From NCBI GenBank assembly GCA_031273455.1, contig JAISRZ010000065.1, forward strand, positions 1 through 46,906: 46,906 nucleotides of DNA, given 5' to 3'. The notes below the pieces were generated by a model that worked only from the letters and a program-made list of their open reading frames with translations, made no database searches and had not been told where the DNA came from. Position numbers and translations under genes: made by a program. Of the stretch, positions 1-10,376 are shown one piece after another; positions within the stretch are counted from its first letter, which is position 1, and each line of letters begins with the position of its first letter. Source of the stretch: Deltaproteobacteria bacterium. GTDB lineage: Bacteria; Desulfobacterota; Desulfarculia; Adiutricales; Adiutricaceae.

Positions 1-938
1 TGTGACGATGTGGAGGTTAACGCCCAATAACTTTTAAAAGTATGGGTATCAATAAATTTAAGAACCGAAATCGGATTTAAGACTTTGGTCCGCCCATCCC
101 AAGAATAACCATCATACCAGTGAAGCGTTTCCTCTTTCAGATCAGATAAAGAGGACAAAACGCCTCGCCCCTCAATTTTCGAGGAATAATTGTTTTTCCT
201 TAAGGTTTGGAGGATGGCGGGGTAACGATCGGCGAAATAACGATCAATTTCTTCTGGGGTGAATCCGCAGATAGCGGCGTACTTCTTATCTAAAGAAATG
301 TCATCAAGATTGTTAAGCCCAGCCGATATACCCATCATTGAGTTGCGAGTCACTCCGGTTACCAGGGCGAAACGCAGAAGATCATTGACTGACTTGAAAC
401 TAGCGTAGAAATCAGCGAGAACCTCACTATTATTGTTGGCTTTAGTTTTATTATTAATTTTTGAGCTAACCGGATAATCATATTCGTCAATTAAAACCAC
501 AACATCTTTATTGTGAACATCGCGCGTTTTCTCAATCAATTCTTTTAAAGCGGCTCCATAGGACGTTGACTTCAAAGTCAGACCATTTTTTGTCGCCAAG
601 TTAGTAAGCGCGTTAAAAATTTCCAACCTCAATTCCTCAGGGCTGGAACAGGGAATACTCATATCCAATTTTAGGACAGGATATTTGGGGAAATCATACC
701 CTGATTGTTCGATTTGTAGGCCTTTGAATAGATCCTGGTCGCCGCTGAAGATTTCTAAGATGGTATTCAATACCAAAGATTTCCCGAAACGTCTGGGACG
801 CGAAAGAAATATATTTTTGCTAGAACCTTCGATAAGTTCACGCAATAAACCTGTCTTATCCACATAGATATAGTCTTCATTGATTAACTTTCTAAAAGAA
901 GTAAAATCGGTCGATATTTTTTTAAAACTGGCGTTCAT
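1..938 (-). CDS. AAA-ATPase-like protein (PF09820 type), 3' end cut by window edge
   Basis: The frame is open from the ATG at 938 to the window edge, about 312 codons. The N-terminus has the family pattern: FTSFRKLINEDYIYVDKTG, then a P-loop RPRRFGKS (residues 47-54), then Walker B VVVLIDEYDYPV around residue 165. Further on is HWYDGYSWDG followed by VLNPISVL, the usual end of the AAA-ATPase-like domain before a PD-(D/E)XK-like nuclease domain, which would lie outside the window. AAGGATTCC precedes the ATG as ribosome binding site. These proteins are abundant, often multicopy, in gut and symbiotic anaerobes; their role is not established and a nuclease-linked or defence/mobile function is only suspected. 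Family assignment is confident; the function is not. Confidence 0.85.
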   Translation of the reverse strand, partial: MNASFKKISTDFTSFRKLINEDYIYVDKTGLLRELIEGSSKNIFLSRPRRFGKSLVLNTILEIFSGDQDLFKGLQIEQSGYDFPKYPVLKLDMSIPCSSPEELRLEIFNALTNLATKNGLTLKSTSYGAALKELIEKTRDVHNKDVVVLIDEYDYPVSSKINNKTKANNNSEVLADFYASFKSVNDLLRFALVTGVTRNSMMGISAGLNNLDDISLDKKYAAICGFTPEEIDRYFADRYPAILQTLRKNNYSSKIEGRGVLSSLSDLKEETLHWYDGYSWDGRTKVLNPISVLKFIDTHTFKSYWALTSTSS

Positions 939-1592
939 AGGAATCCTTAAGGTCATCGCGCGTCCGTCAAAACTTCTCGCGTTATCTGATTTTAGGGCCA
1001 AAAAGCTTGGGCCGACCATTGGCCTAAGCGAAAGGGGCGCTCTTGAAGCGTCCGGGTCTTAGAGGTAGACGCCTCGCAAAATGACCTAGCGAATATTATA
1101 TTTATTGGATCTTAACCTCATTCGTTTAGAGAATCAACTTTGGTTAAACTGTAAAAATCATTTTTAAAAAATGGGGTAGATGGGGCCTCAGACCATCGCC
1201 CGGAGGCTGACCGATGGCTCGGAGCCCGATTTTTGAATTTTATTGATAATAATTCTTAATAAGCGATGGCGAATTCTTGAATTCGTCTTAAAACCGCTAA
1301 ATATTTATTATATACACCAATAAACTTGATATTTCTGTCTAATTTTATGTGCTTTATGTAATTTTTAGGTATAAAAAGGCCGTATCTATTCACGGCCTTC
1401 ACTCCAAAGAACTGTAGAGAGTCCTTCCAGCGACAATCCTTCCAACCTCTTGTATCACGTTTTTAAGGTTTTGGCCTTAAGCGTTCCCATTCCAAGCTCT
1501 AATTATAGACGAACCCCTGTCGGTTGAGAAGGATTTGGGGCTAGGATGGATAATAAGGGATTTGTCGGCTAGCCAAAGAGCGTAGCTATCTA
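939..1592. other. intergenic, no gene seen
   Basis: I see no convincing gene here. The part around 1080-1370 is AT-rich. Short palindromic pieces occur around 1180-1215. The short plus-strand frame at 880-1062 has no ribosome binding site and overlaps the start of the ATPase gene. Confidence 0.4.
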
Positions 1593-2213
1593 TCAGCCCG
1601 CTAAAACGCCATTTTTTTTGCGAAGCCCCTTTTGGCGTAAGGGAGAAGGGGATTTTTTCAAGATCTCCCAGCTGGCGCCTCGATCCTTGGTCCCAGGAAT
1701 ATTTACTGGCTTTCGCGTAGACCTTCCGAATTGACTCGCCATTGACGATCCTGGATGGGGGTTAGCGTCGCTATGAGACCCTTTCGGGCCAGCTCCAGAT
1801 TCCCATCGTTGAGACCCTGGATTCATGATAAGTTGGTGGCGCTCTTGGCCGGGCTTTTTCGGTTGGCGGGCGTTTTAGGGGCCTTTTTGGCCCTTGTTTG
1901 GAGAGGGTGGCGCGTAAGACGCTGTGGGATCATTGGCGGATTTAGGATCTTCCTTGTCTATGGGGCCAGCCTTGGCTTACCTCATATTATTAGGAGACGA
2001 GGGTAGCCAAGACTTAGGTTTCGCCTTTAAAGCCGGAGGCTTCAGCTTGGTCTTCTCCTTTTGGCGGAGGGGTAGGCGTGGTCTTTTCTTCCACCATTTG
2101 TCCGCCAAACGTGGCCATCCTCGTGGCGATCTTTAGGGTTTTGAACCTTGGGGGAATCTGACTCCAACGGCCAACCAAAGCTTAGACGCCTCAGACTGGA
2201 CCAGCTCGGTCAT
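1593..2213 (-). pseudogene. stop-interrupted frame, possible decayed gene
   Basis: Reading the minus strand from the ATG at 2213, a single frame of 207 codons runs to the stop at 1593 with only three internal stops, all TAA. The first piece reads MTELVQSEASKLWLAVGVRF. The rest is rich in Pro, Lys, Gly and Ser. A G-run lies just before the ATG. A chance frame of this length would usually hold more stops, so this may be a decayed gene for a Pro/Lys-rich protein. No family is recognised, and compositional bias is a plausible alternative explanation. Confidence 0.25.
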
Positions 2214-2377
2214 ATCCCCCAATTATCTGAAATTAACCGCAAAGATTTATATTTATAAATGTATTTTAATCTAAAATTTGGACATTTTCTATAAGCGTTT
2301 GCGTTATAACGCTAATAGTTATAGTTTGTCCTTGTGTAAGACTAACTAATCATAAATACTAACTTGCGCGTTAAGGT

Positions 2378-3808
2378 TTAGAAGGCAAACTGCAGGGCGT
2401 TCAACCAGGCGTAGGTGTCTTTGGCGTCCCTGTAAGGAACCGCCTCAGTGCCTAAACCATTCCGCCAAGCGTCACCATTGAACATGTAACCGATCTGAGT
2501 TTCATAAGTTACGCCTGGAAGTAACTGAACCCTTAAACCCACGTCAACTTCCACGCCAAGATCTTTTTTCTGGCCGGGGTATGTTTCCTCAACTAACCTA
2601 AAATAGCCAATACCCCAGTTGAACCTGATTTTATCGGTAAAATTATGGTTTCCCAGAAGACCAAGGCCCCAATGGTTGGAGCCACTATCAATGCCTCTGG
2701 CTCCAAGCGAGCCTCGGCGGCGGCTATTATCCTTGAAATCCTCGATTTCATATTTTGAATAGCTATAAACATCGTTATCGTTACGGAAAACGCTAATTCT
2801 ATTACCTAAGGTCTGATCATAATAAGCCACCAAAAATGGAGCGAAATCGCCAATATTCACTAAATCATGATCTTTTCCATTTTTTCTTTCATTAATACTT
2901 GACCCATCAGCGAACCAACCCATTAAATTGAGATCTCCAGACCCATAATTGTAAGTCGCCTGGAGATATAAACCCAGGCCTTCACGGTCAATTTTGCCGA
3001 TAATTTCATCGGTTGTCTCGCCCCAACCTATTTTCCCCTCAAAACGAAGGCTAAAGTCGCCCCAAGCTTGATATAAGGCCGGGTTAATAAAGAACGAATA
3101 GTCTTTTTCAGTTGACCGGACTCTCATGTCACGACGGTACTCTAAATTGAGGGTAGCTCCGCCACTATCCCACTTATAAAATGGCTCAACGCCAAAACGA
3201 TCGTAATCCATGTCTTTATCGCGATATTCTACGCCTGGGCCAGTATCTATAGTCTCCCATTTAGCGTAATAAACGTGTATTCCAAATCCATTATCTAAAG
3301 TATATGAGTATAAAATACCGTCAACAACGTCTTTGTAGTCAAAAGGATTGGCGTAAATGTAAGTAGTGCCGTAGGTGTAGCCCAGAGTTTTCAAACCATT
3401 CATGACGGTGGGGAAAGTTTCTGGAAAACGGCCTATAGACAGTTTCCCCCAATCCTGGGTGATGGTGGCGTAAATGGCTCTGGTGTAAACCACAGCCGCG
3501 TTGGAAGAGCCTTGAGTGAAGTTACTACCGCCACTAGCGGCCCCCCAACGGACCAGGTTAGGGGCTCGCAAATTCCAGCTAACCAAAACATCATCATTGG
3601 GCCTAAAGTCCACGGTCACATTTAAACGATGCTCGAAGAACGAGTCGGATTGCGCCAAATCACTGTCCGCGGCCCGGTTAAAGTTCACCAGATTGTGGTG
3701 GAGAACCCTATACCACCCACTAACATCGACCTTGGAAGCCGCTTCCGCCGGTATGGACAGACCCACAGCCAGAGTAGCGCCCAAAACCAGCGTCAAAAAC
3801 TTTTTCAT
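2378..3808 (-). CDS. outer-membrane porin, Desulfovibrio-like
   Basis: A 476-residue protein starting at the ATG at 3808, which has GGAGAAAC just upstream; the frame extends further upstream but without support. Residues 1-23 are a clear signal peptide (MKKFLTLVLGATLAVGLSIP, then AEA-A cleavage). The mature protein shows alternating hydrophobic/polar stretches, many aromatic and Gly residues, and ends in ALQFAF, the terminal Phe typical of BAM-inserted beta-barrels. It resembles the large homotrimeric porins of sulfate-reducing deltaproteobacteria and should form a trimeric diffusion channel in the outer membrane. It stands alone, with AT-rich DNA on both sides. The porin fold is confident; the substrate is unknown. 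Confidence 0.8.
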   Translation of the reverse strand: MKKFLTLVLGATLAVGLSIPAEAASKVDVSGWYRVLHHNLVNFNRAADSDLAQSDSFFEHRLNVTVDFRPNDDVLVSWNLRAPNLVRWGAASGGSNFTQGSSNAAVVYTRAIYATITQDWGKLSIGRFPETFPTVMNGLKTLGYTYGTTYIYANPFDYKDVVDGILYSYTLDNGFGIHVYYAKWETIDTGPGVEYRDKDMDYDRFGVEPFYKWDSGGATLNLEYRRDMRVRSTEKDYSFFINPALYQAWGDFSLRFEGKIGWGETTDEIIGKIDREGLGLYLQATYNYGSGDLNLMGWFADGSSINERKNGKDHDLVNIGDFAPFLVAYYDQTLGNRISVFRNDNDVYSYSKYEIEDFKDNSRRRGSLGARGIDSGSNHWGLGLLGNHNFTDKIRFNWGIGYFRLVEETYPGQKKDLGVEVDVGLRVQLLPGVTYETQIGYMFNGDAWRNGLGTEAVPYRDAKDTYAWLNALQFAF

Positions 3809-4395
3809 CAGTTTCTCCTTAGTTAGAAAACGCGTGTTTATTAAGCCAAAATCCACGCTCCCGAGATTGCCTAATCCCGGGGTTAAGTTAAACAATTTAT
3901 AACTATATATTTAAATAATTATTCTATAATTTAAATTTTTATAATTTATTTTATAAATTATAAATAAAATAATTTTATTACTTTTTTATGTATGTTTACA
4001 CTTTATTTAAACTGCCTTTTCCTTAATTTATATATTCTAAACTTGCGTTAAACCCATAATTTAAGGGCAAAATTATCCAGGCCGACTTGTTAAAATCGGT
4101 TAATTTGATATATATTATTATTTTGGCTACGAATACCCTATAATTGCCGCTATTTTCCAGTTTTACCCAAGTAAAAACTTCTGAATATCGCTAAAATTTT
4201 CGTAGTCGGTCTTGTCGCCTTAGAACGGATTAGCTTCGTGGACCATAAAATAGTCTTTAAGTATCACTATTAGGTAAAATAAGACTTTTTTTATCAAAAG
4301 AGTGATTAAAATATTCGATTATTCGTAAATAATATATAACAAAGTAGACTATTTATTAAAGTTTATTAAAGATATAAATTTCAAAAACTCCGCGT
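3809..4395. other. AT-rich upstream region of porin
   Basis: A very AT-rich spacer that must contain the porin promoter on the minus strand, though I could not pick a single convincing -35/-10 pair. No gene is seen. Its right part resembles the AT-rich stretch at about 4790-4845 and may belong to the duplicated segment that follows. Confidence 0.35.
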
Positions 4396-4713
4396 CTGGA
4401 ACGCAAAATATTCCACAATATTTACGAATTAAGATGTTAAAGGGAGGAAATTAGAGGCGACAACAGGAGGTTAGGCGGGTGGTGGCGCAGGTGGGGCAAG
4501 TAGGCCAAGTAGCGTAGGCGCATGGGCCCACTTGGGCAAAGGGGCGGCAAAAAACTCGGTTAGACTGATCCACTAACTGAACCACATTTAAAACTGAGCT
4601 CATGAAAACACCAAGTAAGTGGCCAGGCGAGGTTGATAAGTAGACATCGCGAATCCACCCGACCAAGAAGATACATCGCGCAAAACAAGCGCGAAATGGC
4701 CAGAGATATCCTT
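4396..4713. repeat. direct repeat copy 1 (diverged)
   Basis: This segment and the one at 4846-5147 align over about 300 bases with many substitutions and small indels. Shared landmarks in order: GGAACGYAAAATATYC, TTAGAGGCGACAACAGGAGG, TTAGGCGGG, AAACTGARCTCA, TCGCGAATCCAC, and GGCCAGAKATATCCTT. The centre-to-centre offset is about 440 bases. Short minus-strand frames exist in both copies but are not kept between them (frameshifts and stops differ), so the repeat looks non-coding or decayed. Confidence 0.6.
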
Positions 4714-4845
4714 TATCGCTACTAGGCGATAAGGCGCTATCTCGCTAAAGAACAGTAAAAACAATAGATTATTAGTAAATAATATCAAAAAAAGGATGAT
4801 AATTTACTAAAATTTATGAAAACTTTAATTCCATATATTTTACCT

Positions 4846-5147
4846 ATGGAACGTAAAATATCCAATAATATTTACAATTTATAATGTTAAAAGTGGAAAA
4901 TTAGAGGCGACAACAGGAGGTTAGGCGGGAGGGGACGCAGGTGGGCCAAGTGGGGCAGGAGCGTGGGCCTAGGTCAAAGGGGCGGCTAATAACTCGGTTA
5001 GACAGAACTAACCGCGCGATTAAAACTGAACTCACAGTTAAGACACCATGTAAGTGGCGAGACGCGAGGTTGGTTAGATATCGCGAATCCACGATCAAGA
5101 AAAATACAGAGAGCAAAACAAACGCGAAAAGGCCAGATATATCCTTG
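4846..5147. repeat. direct repeat copy 2 (diverged)
   Basis: Second copy of the segment at 4396-4713, with the same landmarks in the same order and orientation. The best preserved block is AATTAGAGGCGACAACAGG and the bases after it. The region ends just before the transposase remnant at 5230, so the duplication may be tied to past mobile-element activity. Confidence 0.6.
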
Positions 5148-5229
5148 AAAAGATACATCCAGCCTTTAAGTTTATTAATCAGCTAAGTATTAAATTTTTA
5201 CGCAAAGAAACGAGCGCGTCATAATTGTT

Positions 5230-5445
5230 TTGATAAAACATCTTAGCCACGCGATTACTAGACAGATTTTAGCAAACCCGAATCGCCTTGTCAATAAATT
5301 ATTTGGGGTTGGACCATCTGGGATGAGGTGGAATATTGAAACAGCGCAATATATCATTTCACTGATGATAAAGGCGAAAAGTAATTGTTGGCGTACTGAT
5401 GTTGTGTTAAAAATTGTTGATAATTTTGATATACCATTTATATAG
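5230..5445 (+). pseudogene. C-terminal remnant of an IS transposase
   Basis: A 71-codon frame without a ribosome binding site. Its middle, GVGPSGMRWNIETAQYIISL, resembles the C-terminal segment of ISKra4/ISLre2-type transposases, where a GMRW(S/N)xExAQ pattern followed by a hydrophobic helix is common. No catalytic DDE/DEDD part is seen upstream; the upstream DNA is instead the direct repeat. It is therefore best read as a leftover 3' end. The match is short, so the family is uncertain. Confidence 0.35.
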
Positions 5446-5626
5446 TAATTTTAATTAAAAATGCGATATATTATATTATAAAATTATAATGAATTATTTC
5501 GTTAATATATCTTATTTCGCAAATTCGCTTGGTTTCAAGAAAAAAAATATTGGCCGCCTTAAGGCTAGCGAACTCGGACAAGGTGGCTTTAAAGGCGTGG
5601 CCCGATGGTCTCCAGAAATAAAGGCC

Positions 5627-5995
5627 TTATTTTTTAGGCGGTTTAGGTCTCCGGGGCCGGACTAGTTGTAAGATGGGCCGATTATTAATAATAGGTTTTA
5701 AGGGGGGCCGGCGTTTCTGGCTGGCTAAATATTCTTCTCTCGTTTTTTTTCCATTAGCTATTTCGACAGGTAAGAGCGCGTCAAGAGTTGATTGAATAAA
5801 AAAAGCGTTAAAAAACTCAGAATTAGCGAAATTAACCTTATTGAAATTACCACACGCTAAATAAGCCCCTTCAAAGTTACCACCTTCAATATGACAATGG
5901 CTAAAATCTATCTGTTCACCTTCTTTGCCATGAGTTTCCTCCCATTTATGGTGAAGAACCAACATTTCCTCAATAAGTTCTTTCATTCTGCTCAT
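5627..5995 (-). CDS. small pentapeptide-repeat protein
   Basis: A 122-residue protein with an ATG at 5995 and AAAAAGGACAC just upstream. The N-terminal 25 residues form a charged amphipathic helix. Residues 29-68 contain about seven consecutive pentapeptide units with the A(D/N)LXX-like rhythm (IDFSH, CHIEG, GNFEG, AYLAC, GNFNK, VNFAN, SEFFN), enough for roughly two turns of a right-handed beta-helix. The tail is basic and Pro-rich (RPRRPKPPKK). No enzyme motif is present. A binding or DNA-mimic role is seen in some pentapeptide proteins but cannot be claimed here. It is isolated between AT-rich spacers. Confidence 0.6.
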   Translation of the reverse strand: MSRMKELIEEMLVLHHKWEETHGKEGEQIDFSHCHIEGGNFEGAYLACGNFNKVNFANSEFFNAFFIQSTLDALLPVEIANGKKTREEYLASQKRRPPLKPIINNRPILQLVRPRRPKPPKK

Positions 5996-6499
5996 AATGT
6001 GTCCTTTTTATAAAAAACTCCGTGAATAACGGGGGGCCATATAACTTATACCTCTAAAGACGCCAGTAAATGGGATGGTGATTTCAATATAATGTCACTT
6101 TTTTGTTTGTCAATAGGGCGGATTTCAGCTGTCCCTTAACTTGTCTAAGAGGCCGCCCAGCCGACCATCATCCTTCGCCGTTCCGGCGGATATTCCGCGT
6201 AATTATAGTTCCTCAGGACCACCCACCGGGGACGCGCGCCAATTGGCGTTTGATCCAGTCGCGGTTATAACCCCGCTCGTTTAGAAGGGCGCTAGCTATA
6301 GAACGGAAGCCATGGGGAACGAGGCCAAAGTTTAGGCCTATCTAGCCCCTATTTTTAGGTTGCCTATGTCGGTCGCGTAATAAATTAGGCGGGTTCTTAA
6401 AATATTTTATTTTTTGGATGGGAATGAAATTGCGTTTTTGGCCGCTGTTGAAACGGAGGATGGATGGTCGTTATTTTTTTAAAATAACTTGTTGATAAT
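5996..6499. other. intergenic, no gene seen
   Basis: Spacer between the pentapeptide gene and the tRNA. No frame with a ribosome binding site and no clear repeat or terminator was found. Confidence 0.4.
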
Positions 6500-6576
<77 letters not shown>

Positions 6577-6629
6577 CCATCAACTTTTTTTGACTTAAGC
6601 TACATCAAGGTCGCTCAAGCGAAAAAGAG

Positions 6630-6658
6630 ATGATAAACTTTATTGGATTCTTTGTCAA
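6630..6658 (-). promoter_or_regulatory. sigma70 promoter for tRNA-fMet
   Basis: On the minus strand a perfect -35 TTGACA and a -10 TATCAT are separated by 17 bases. The predicted start lies about 46 bases before the mature tRNA 5' end. It is the same promoter type as those at 41399 and 42604. Confidence 0.75.
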
Positions 6659-7104
6659 GTTTTTTTTTAAATTTTTTTTGTCTAAAGGAAGCCAAAAGCT
6701 CATTATATTGATCGTCCGCTAAGGGAAGCGATCAAAGACTCCTTACGGGTCATAGGGTTTATTCAAATATGGGGTTTAAGGGTCATGAGCCTTAAGGCCA
6801 TGAGAATTAATAATTATGGGCTTTAACGATCTCGGCCCTAACCTCTACTAAGGCTTAGTAGACCAATAGAGTCCCTCCCCGCCAAAAACCTGGTAGGTTT
6901 TCTCTCAAGGCTTTAAGCTACGTAGCTTCGCGTCATAATTAACACATGTTTAGCTTATTTATTAAATTATATGTTAATTATTTAGCGATATAAATGTTCT
7001 GGAGACTGTCAGAATATCTTTGGGGTAATTAAAAGGCTGTTTTATTGATTTTTAAGGAGAAATTGGGCCGGGGGCAACTTGTGGAACAGGGGAAAATAGG
7101 GAGC
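6659..7104. other. intergenic between tRNA promoter and tRNA pseudogene
   Basis: AT-rich spacer. No gene is seen, apart from short G-rich segments near 7060-7100 that lead into the pseudo-tRNA. Confidence 0.35.
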
Positions 7105-7178
7105 GGGTAGCGGGCTTGAATTTGAGCCAAGGGCCTTCGGGTTATGAGTCCGACGAGCTAGCGGACCGCTCCACCTTC
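7105..7178 (-). pseudogene. decayed copy of tRNA-fMet
   Basis: About 530 bases from the intact gene, the same strand carries a diverged copy. The anticodon loop CTCATAA, the D-loop block CTAGCTCGTCGG and the variable region AACCCGAAGGCCCTTGG are preserved. The acceptor stem no longer pairs, one anticodon-stem pair is broken (A/C), and the 3' CCA is lost (ACCC). It lacks the TTGACA promoter seen upstream of the intact copy. This is a tRNA pseudogene rather than a second functional initiator. Confidence 0.75.
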
Positions 7179-7292
7179 TGTTTAGTGGATAATTCACTCA
7201 TTATAGGAAGCCTTTAAGAAACATCAATGAGGAACATCATCTTGGTGAGTCCTTTAGGAAATCTAACCCAAAAGGAGCCCTTTTGGCCGCAG

Positions 7293-8894
7293 CTAGAAGG
7301 GATCGCTCGCTAAATCAATAATAGTCTGGAGGCGGTGGGTGTATTGGTGTTCCGCCAAAACCCGCGCTCTCGCCGCTTCCCCCATGGTTTTCCGAAGGTC
7401 CGGGTTGATCAGGTAATACTCTATTTTTAAGGGCAATTCCTCCGGGCTTTCCACCACGGCCACTTCGTCCTCAGTAAAGAGATCGGCCAATAAGGGCCGA
7501 TGATCCACCAACTGGCAAGCCCCCGCCGCCGCGATCTCAAAAGTCCTGGGGTTGACAAAGGCCGAGCGGGGGTTAAAGCCTAAGACCCCGGCGGAGTGGA
7601 GGTTTAAGTTAACCGCCGTCCCGGCGTAGATATAGGCGCATTCCTCGGCGCTAACCCGACGGCCCCGGGCGAAGAGCCGGGGGGTTAAAACCGGTGGGGC
7701 CCCTTCCCAGCCCGAGCCAAATATTTTAAAGGCGTTTAACGGGCGTTTGGTCGAGGGCCAGTAGTCGGTTAAGAGGTCGCTTAAGATCCAGCGGCGGTTA
7801 TGGTAGCCAGCCCCCATCAAAGAGACCTGGGCTTGGTATTCCCGGGGGACATGGTCTAAAGGCCGAAAAAACTCCGGGTCCGCGGCCAAGGGCAGGTAAA
7901 AGGCCCGTTTTAAGCCCCAGGCTTGGACGGTCGCGTCCATATAAGACCCTTGGATGTGCAGAAAAAGGTCATAAGCTGGGGCCACTTCCTCAACGTAGCT
8001 AAAGACCTCGCGATCCTCGACAAACCAAAAAGCCAAAACCGCGGGGGTGAATTTTTTTAGCTCCCTAATGGACTCGGCGGTTAAAGGGGCTTGGGCTAAG
8101 GCTAAGATTAAGTCCGGCTCAAAACTCGCCACGGCCTCTTGGATTTCCGCTAAGGCTTGGGCCATTAAAGGGCCAGCGGGGCTGTGGCCGTTTTTAACGG
8201 CCACAGCCAGATCCAAAGCCTTGGGGCTAAAGGCGACTAAGCGGGTGGGTAGGTTTAAAGCCAATCCAGCCCGTAAAAGGCTAGGGCCCATGGAGATGGA
8301 CCCCCCGGAAAAAGGCCCAATAACCATGACCTTAGGGGGCCGATCTTTGGGGATGAACTTTAGGTCGGTTCCGGCTAGATAGCTTTCTAAGCGATTGAGG
8401 CGGCTTTTTTGGGCTCGGGCTGACGGGGGGTGGGCGATAAGCGTGGCTTTAGCCGTTGGGGCCGGGGCTAAGCTTAAATCGGCTAAGGCCCAAAAGATTA
8501 GTTCCCCTTTGACGATAGCTCGGCTAAAGTCCGCCATTTCCAAGGCTTTAAGAGCCACTGATCGCCGGGGCTCCAAAACGTTTAAGGGAGCGACCCGCTC
8601 AAGGGCTTTGAGCACAGTTAAGGGGCTACCTAGACCAAAGAACCAAAAGGAACGATTTTGATCTTTAACCACGTCCGGGGGTAAAGAGCGGTCCAGATAG
8701 TCTTGGGCCGCTTTTTCCGGATCGCGCCGACTGTCTTGGGTTTGGCCGTTAATGACCATGACCCTCTGGCCGGTTTTGGCTACAGCGTAGGCGATGGCCT
8801 CCTCGGGACCGGAGCGGTCTGGGCTCGTGAGCCACCGGTGATAGGCGGGCCGGGCTTTTTCTAAGGCCTTAAGGTTTAGGGTTAAGAGCGTCAT
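7293..8894 (-). CDS. CgeB-like glycosyltransferase
   Basis: A 533-residue protein. The C-terminal half fits the CgeB/DUF3880 plus Glyco_trans_1_2 layout. [21 protein letters not shown] Rossmann start lies near residue 190, [19 protein letters not shown] near 295, and [12 protein letters not shown] near 340. [17 protein letters not shown] lies near 415, and [18 protein letters not shown] near 450 is the usual nucleotide-sugar-binding C-terminal block. The N-terminal 190 residues are poorly conserved and unassigned. The start overlaps the cobQ-like gene by 26 bases with no strong Shine-Dalgarno, which suggests translational coupling. CgeB-like enzymes decorate surface proteins or glycans; the acceptor here is unknown. 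Confidence 0.75.
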   Translation of the reverse strand: MTLLTLNLKALEKARPAYHRWLTSPDRSGPEEAIAYAVAKTGQRVMVINGQTQDSRRDPEKAAQDYLDRSLPPDVVKDQNRSFWFFGLGSPLTVLKALERVAPLNVLEPRRSVALKALEMADFSRAIVKGELIFWALADLSLAPAPTAKATLIAHPPSARAQKSRLNRLESYLAGTDLKFIPKDRPPKVMVIGPFSGGSISMGPSLLRAGLALNLPTRLVAFSPKALDLAVAVKNGHSPAGPLMAQALAEIQEAVASFEPDLILALAQAPLTAESIRELKKFTPAVLAFWFVEDREVFSYVEEVAPAYDLFLHIQGSYMDATVQAWGLKRAFYLPLAADPEFFRPLDHVPREYQAQVSLMGAGYHNRRWILSDLLTDYWPSTKRPLNAFKIFGSGWEGAPPVLTPRLFARGRRVSAEECAYIYAGTAVNLNLHSAGVLGFNPRSAFVNPRTFEIAAAGACQLVDHRPLLADLFTEDEVAVVESPEELPLKIEYYLINPDLRKTMGEAARARVLAEHQYTHRLQTIIDLASDPF

Positions 8895-10353
8895 AGGCGT
8901 TTTGCCCGTTTAAGACCCGAAAAATCGCCGCCAGGTCCAAATTTTGGGCCAAGGTGTCAGCCAAAAGGTTGATGCCGTCTTCCTTTAGCTGAAAGTAGTC
9001 TAGTTCCAAAGGCTCAACTAAACCGGCCCAGCGGAGTAAAGCTTGGGCCCCTTTAGGGCTTTCAAAGAGCCCATGCAAATAGGTCCCAGCCACTTGATTG
9101 TCTGGGCTAATGGCCCCATCATGGGGGCCATTAAGACGGGCGATTAAGGGTCGAGCCAAACCTGGCCCGAAGGTGACCCCGGCGTGAATCTCGTAACCTT
9201 TAACCAAGGGCTCCTCGTCCAGTAAAAGCCGAGCCTCAAGGTTATCCAAGCGTTTTTCCGGCTCCAAGGTCGTCTCTAAGTCCAAAAGCCCTAACCCTAA
9301 GCTAGAGCCAGGCTGAGACTCCAAGCCCAAAGGATCGTGGACCATTTGGCCCAGCATCTGGTAGCCGCCGCAAATACCTAAGACTTTTCCCCCGTACCTT
9401 AAGTGGCGTTTTAGGATCTCGCTCCAGCCGTTCTGGGCCAAAAAGGCCAGATCCGTCCGGACGCTTTTGGAGCCAGCCAAGATATACAGATCCGCGGCTG
9501 GCGGTTTTTCCCCGGGCCGAGCGAAGATGACTTCCACCTGGGGGTGGAGCCTTAGGGGGTCAAAATCAGTGTGGTTGGAGATGCGCGGGGTAATGGGCAC
9601 GACCACCCGAAAGGGGTTTTCTTTCGGGGCTTGGCGACTGTCCACCGCGTCCTCGGCCTCCAAGTGGAAGCCCAGTAGATAGGGCAGAACCCCAAAGACC
9701 GGTTTACCGGTGTACGCGTACAGCCAGTCCAAGCCCGGCTTTAAGATGCTGACGTCCCCCCGGAAGCGATTAATGACAAACCCCTTGATCCGGGCCTTTT
9801 CGCTGGGGGATAGGACCATCAGCGTCCCGGCCAGATGGGCGAAGACCCCGCCTTTTTCAATGTCCGCCACCAAGATGACCGGGCAATCCACGGCCTCGGC
9901 GAAGCCCATGTTGGCGATATCGCCTTCTCTAAGGTTAATCTCGGCTGGCGACCCGGCCCCCTCCACGATAATGTGCTCATACTGGGCCGCTAGCCGCCCG
10001 TAAGACTCCAAAACGGCTTTCAAAGCCAAGGGTTTATAAGCGTGATAAGCCCGAGCCTCCATCTCGGTTACGGCTTGGCCTTGGATGATCACCTGGGCCC
10101 CGGTTTCCGAGTTGGGTTTTAAAAGGACTGGGTTCATGTCGGAGACGGGGTCGAGGCCCGCCGCCTGGGCTTGGACGGCCTGGGCCCGACCGATTTCCCC
10201 CCCGTCAATGGTCACGGCGCTGTTTAAAGCCATGTTCTGGGGTTTAAAGGGGGCGACTTTATAACCGCCTCGTTTCAGCCAGCGGCATAAGCCGGTGGCT
10301 AGGACGCTTTTGCCAGCGTCCGAGGTGGCCCCTTGGATCATTAAGGTGGGCAT
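8869..10353 (-). CDS. cobQ: cobyric acid synthase (adenosylcobyrate a,c-diamide amidotransferase)
   Basis: A 494-residue cytoplasmic enzyme that uses ATP and glutamine to amidate four side-chain carboxylates of the corrin ring. The N-terminal dethiobiotin-synthetase-like ATPase domain shows [20 protein letters not shown] (P-loop variant) and [20 protein letters not shown]. Next come [11 protein letters not shown] and [14 protein letters not shown]. The C-terminal class I glutaminase domain has the nucleophile elbow [11 protein letters not shown] near residue 335 and the late HGLFES. The length matches the family. It lies 23 bases downstream of tatA, probably in one transcript with it and the glycosyltransferase. 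No other cobalamin genes are in the window. The supply of corrinoid fits an anaerobe. Confidence 0.97.
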   Translation of the reverse strand: MPTLMIQGATSDAGKSVLATGLCRWLKRGGYKVAPFKPQNMALNSAVTIDGGEIGRAQAVQAQAAGLDPVSDMNPVLLKPNSETGAQVIIQGQAVTEMEARAYHAYKPLALKAVLESYGRLAAQYEHIIVEGAGSPAEINLREGDIANMGFAEAVDCPVILVADIEKGGVFAHLAGTLMVLSPSEKARIKGFVINRFRGDVSILKPGLDWLYAYTGKPVFGVLPYLLGFHLEAEDAVDSRQAPKENPFRVVVPITPRISNHTDFDPLRLHPQVEVIFARPGEKPPAADLYILAGSKSVRTDLAFLAQNGWSEILKRHLRYGGKVLGICGGYQMLGQMVHDPLGLESQPGSSLGLGLLDLETTLEPEKRLDNLEARLLLDEEPLVKGYEIHAGVTFGPGLARPLIARLNGPHDGAISPDNQVAGTYLHGLFESPKGAQALLRWAGLVEPLELDYFQLKEDGINLLADTLAQNLDLAAIFRVLNGQNAYDALNPKP

Positions 10354-10376
10354 ACGAAAGAAGGGCGAACCTTAGT

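Noticed and set aside
1755-2136. Two overlapping plus-strand frames
   Set aside because: They lie opposite the stop-interrupted minus-strand frame, lack ribosome binding sites and look like composition-driven shadows.
4901-5158. 85-codon minus-strand frame in repeat copy 2
   Set aside because: The equivalent frame in copy 1 is broken and the protein sequences diverge outside identical DNA blocks, so coding is unlikely.
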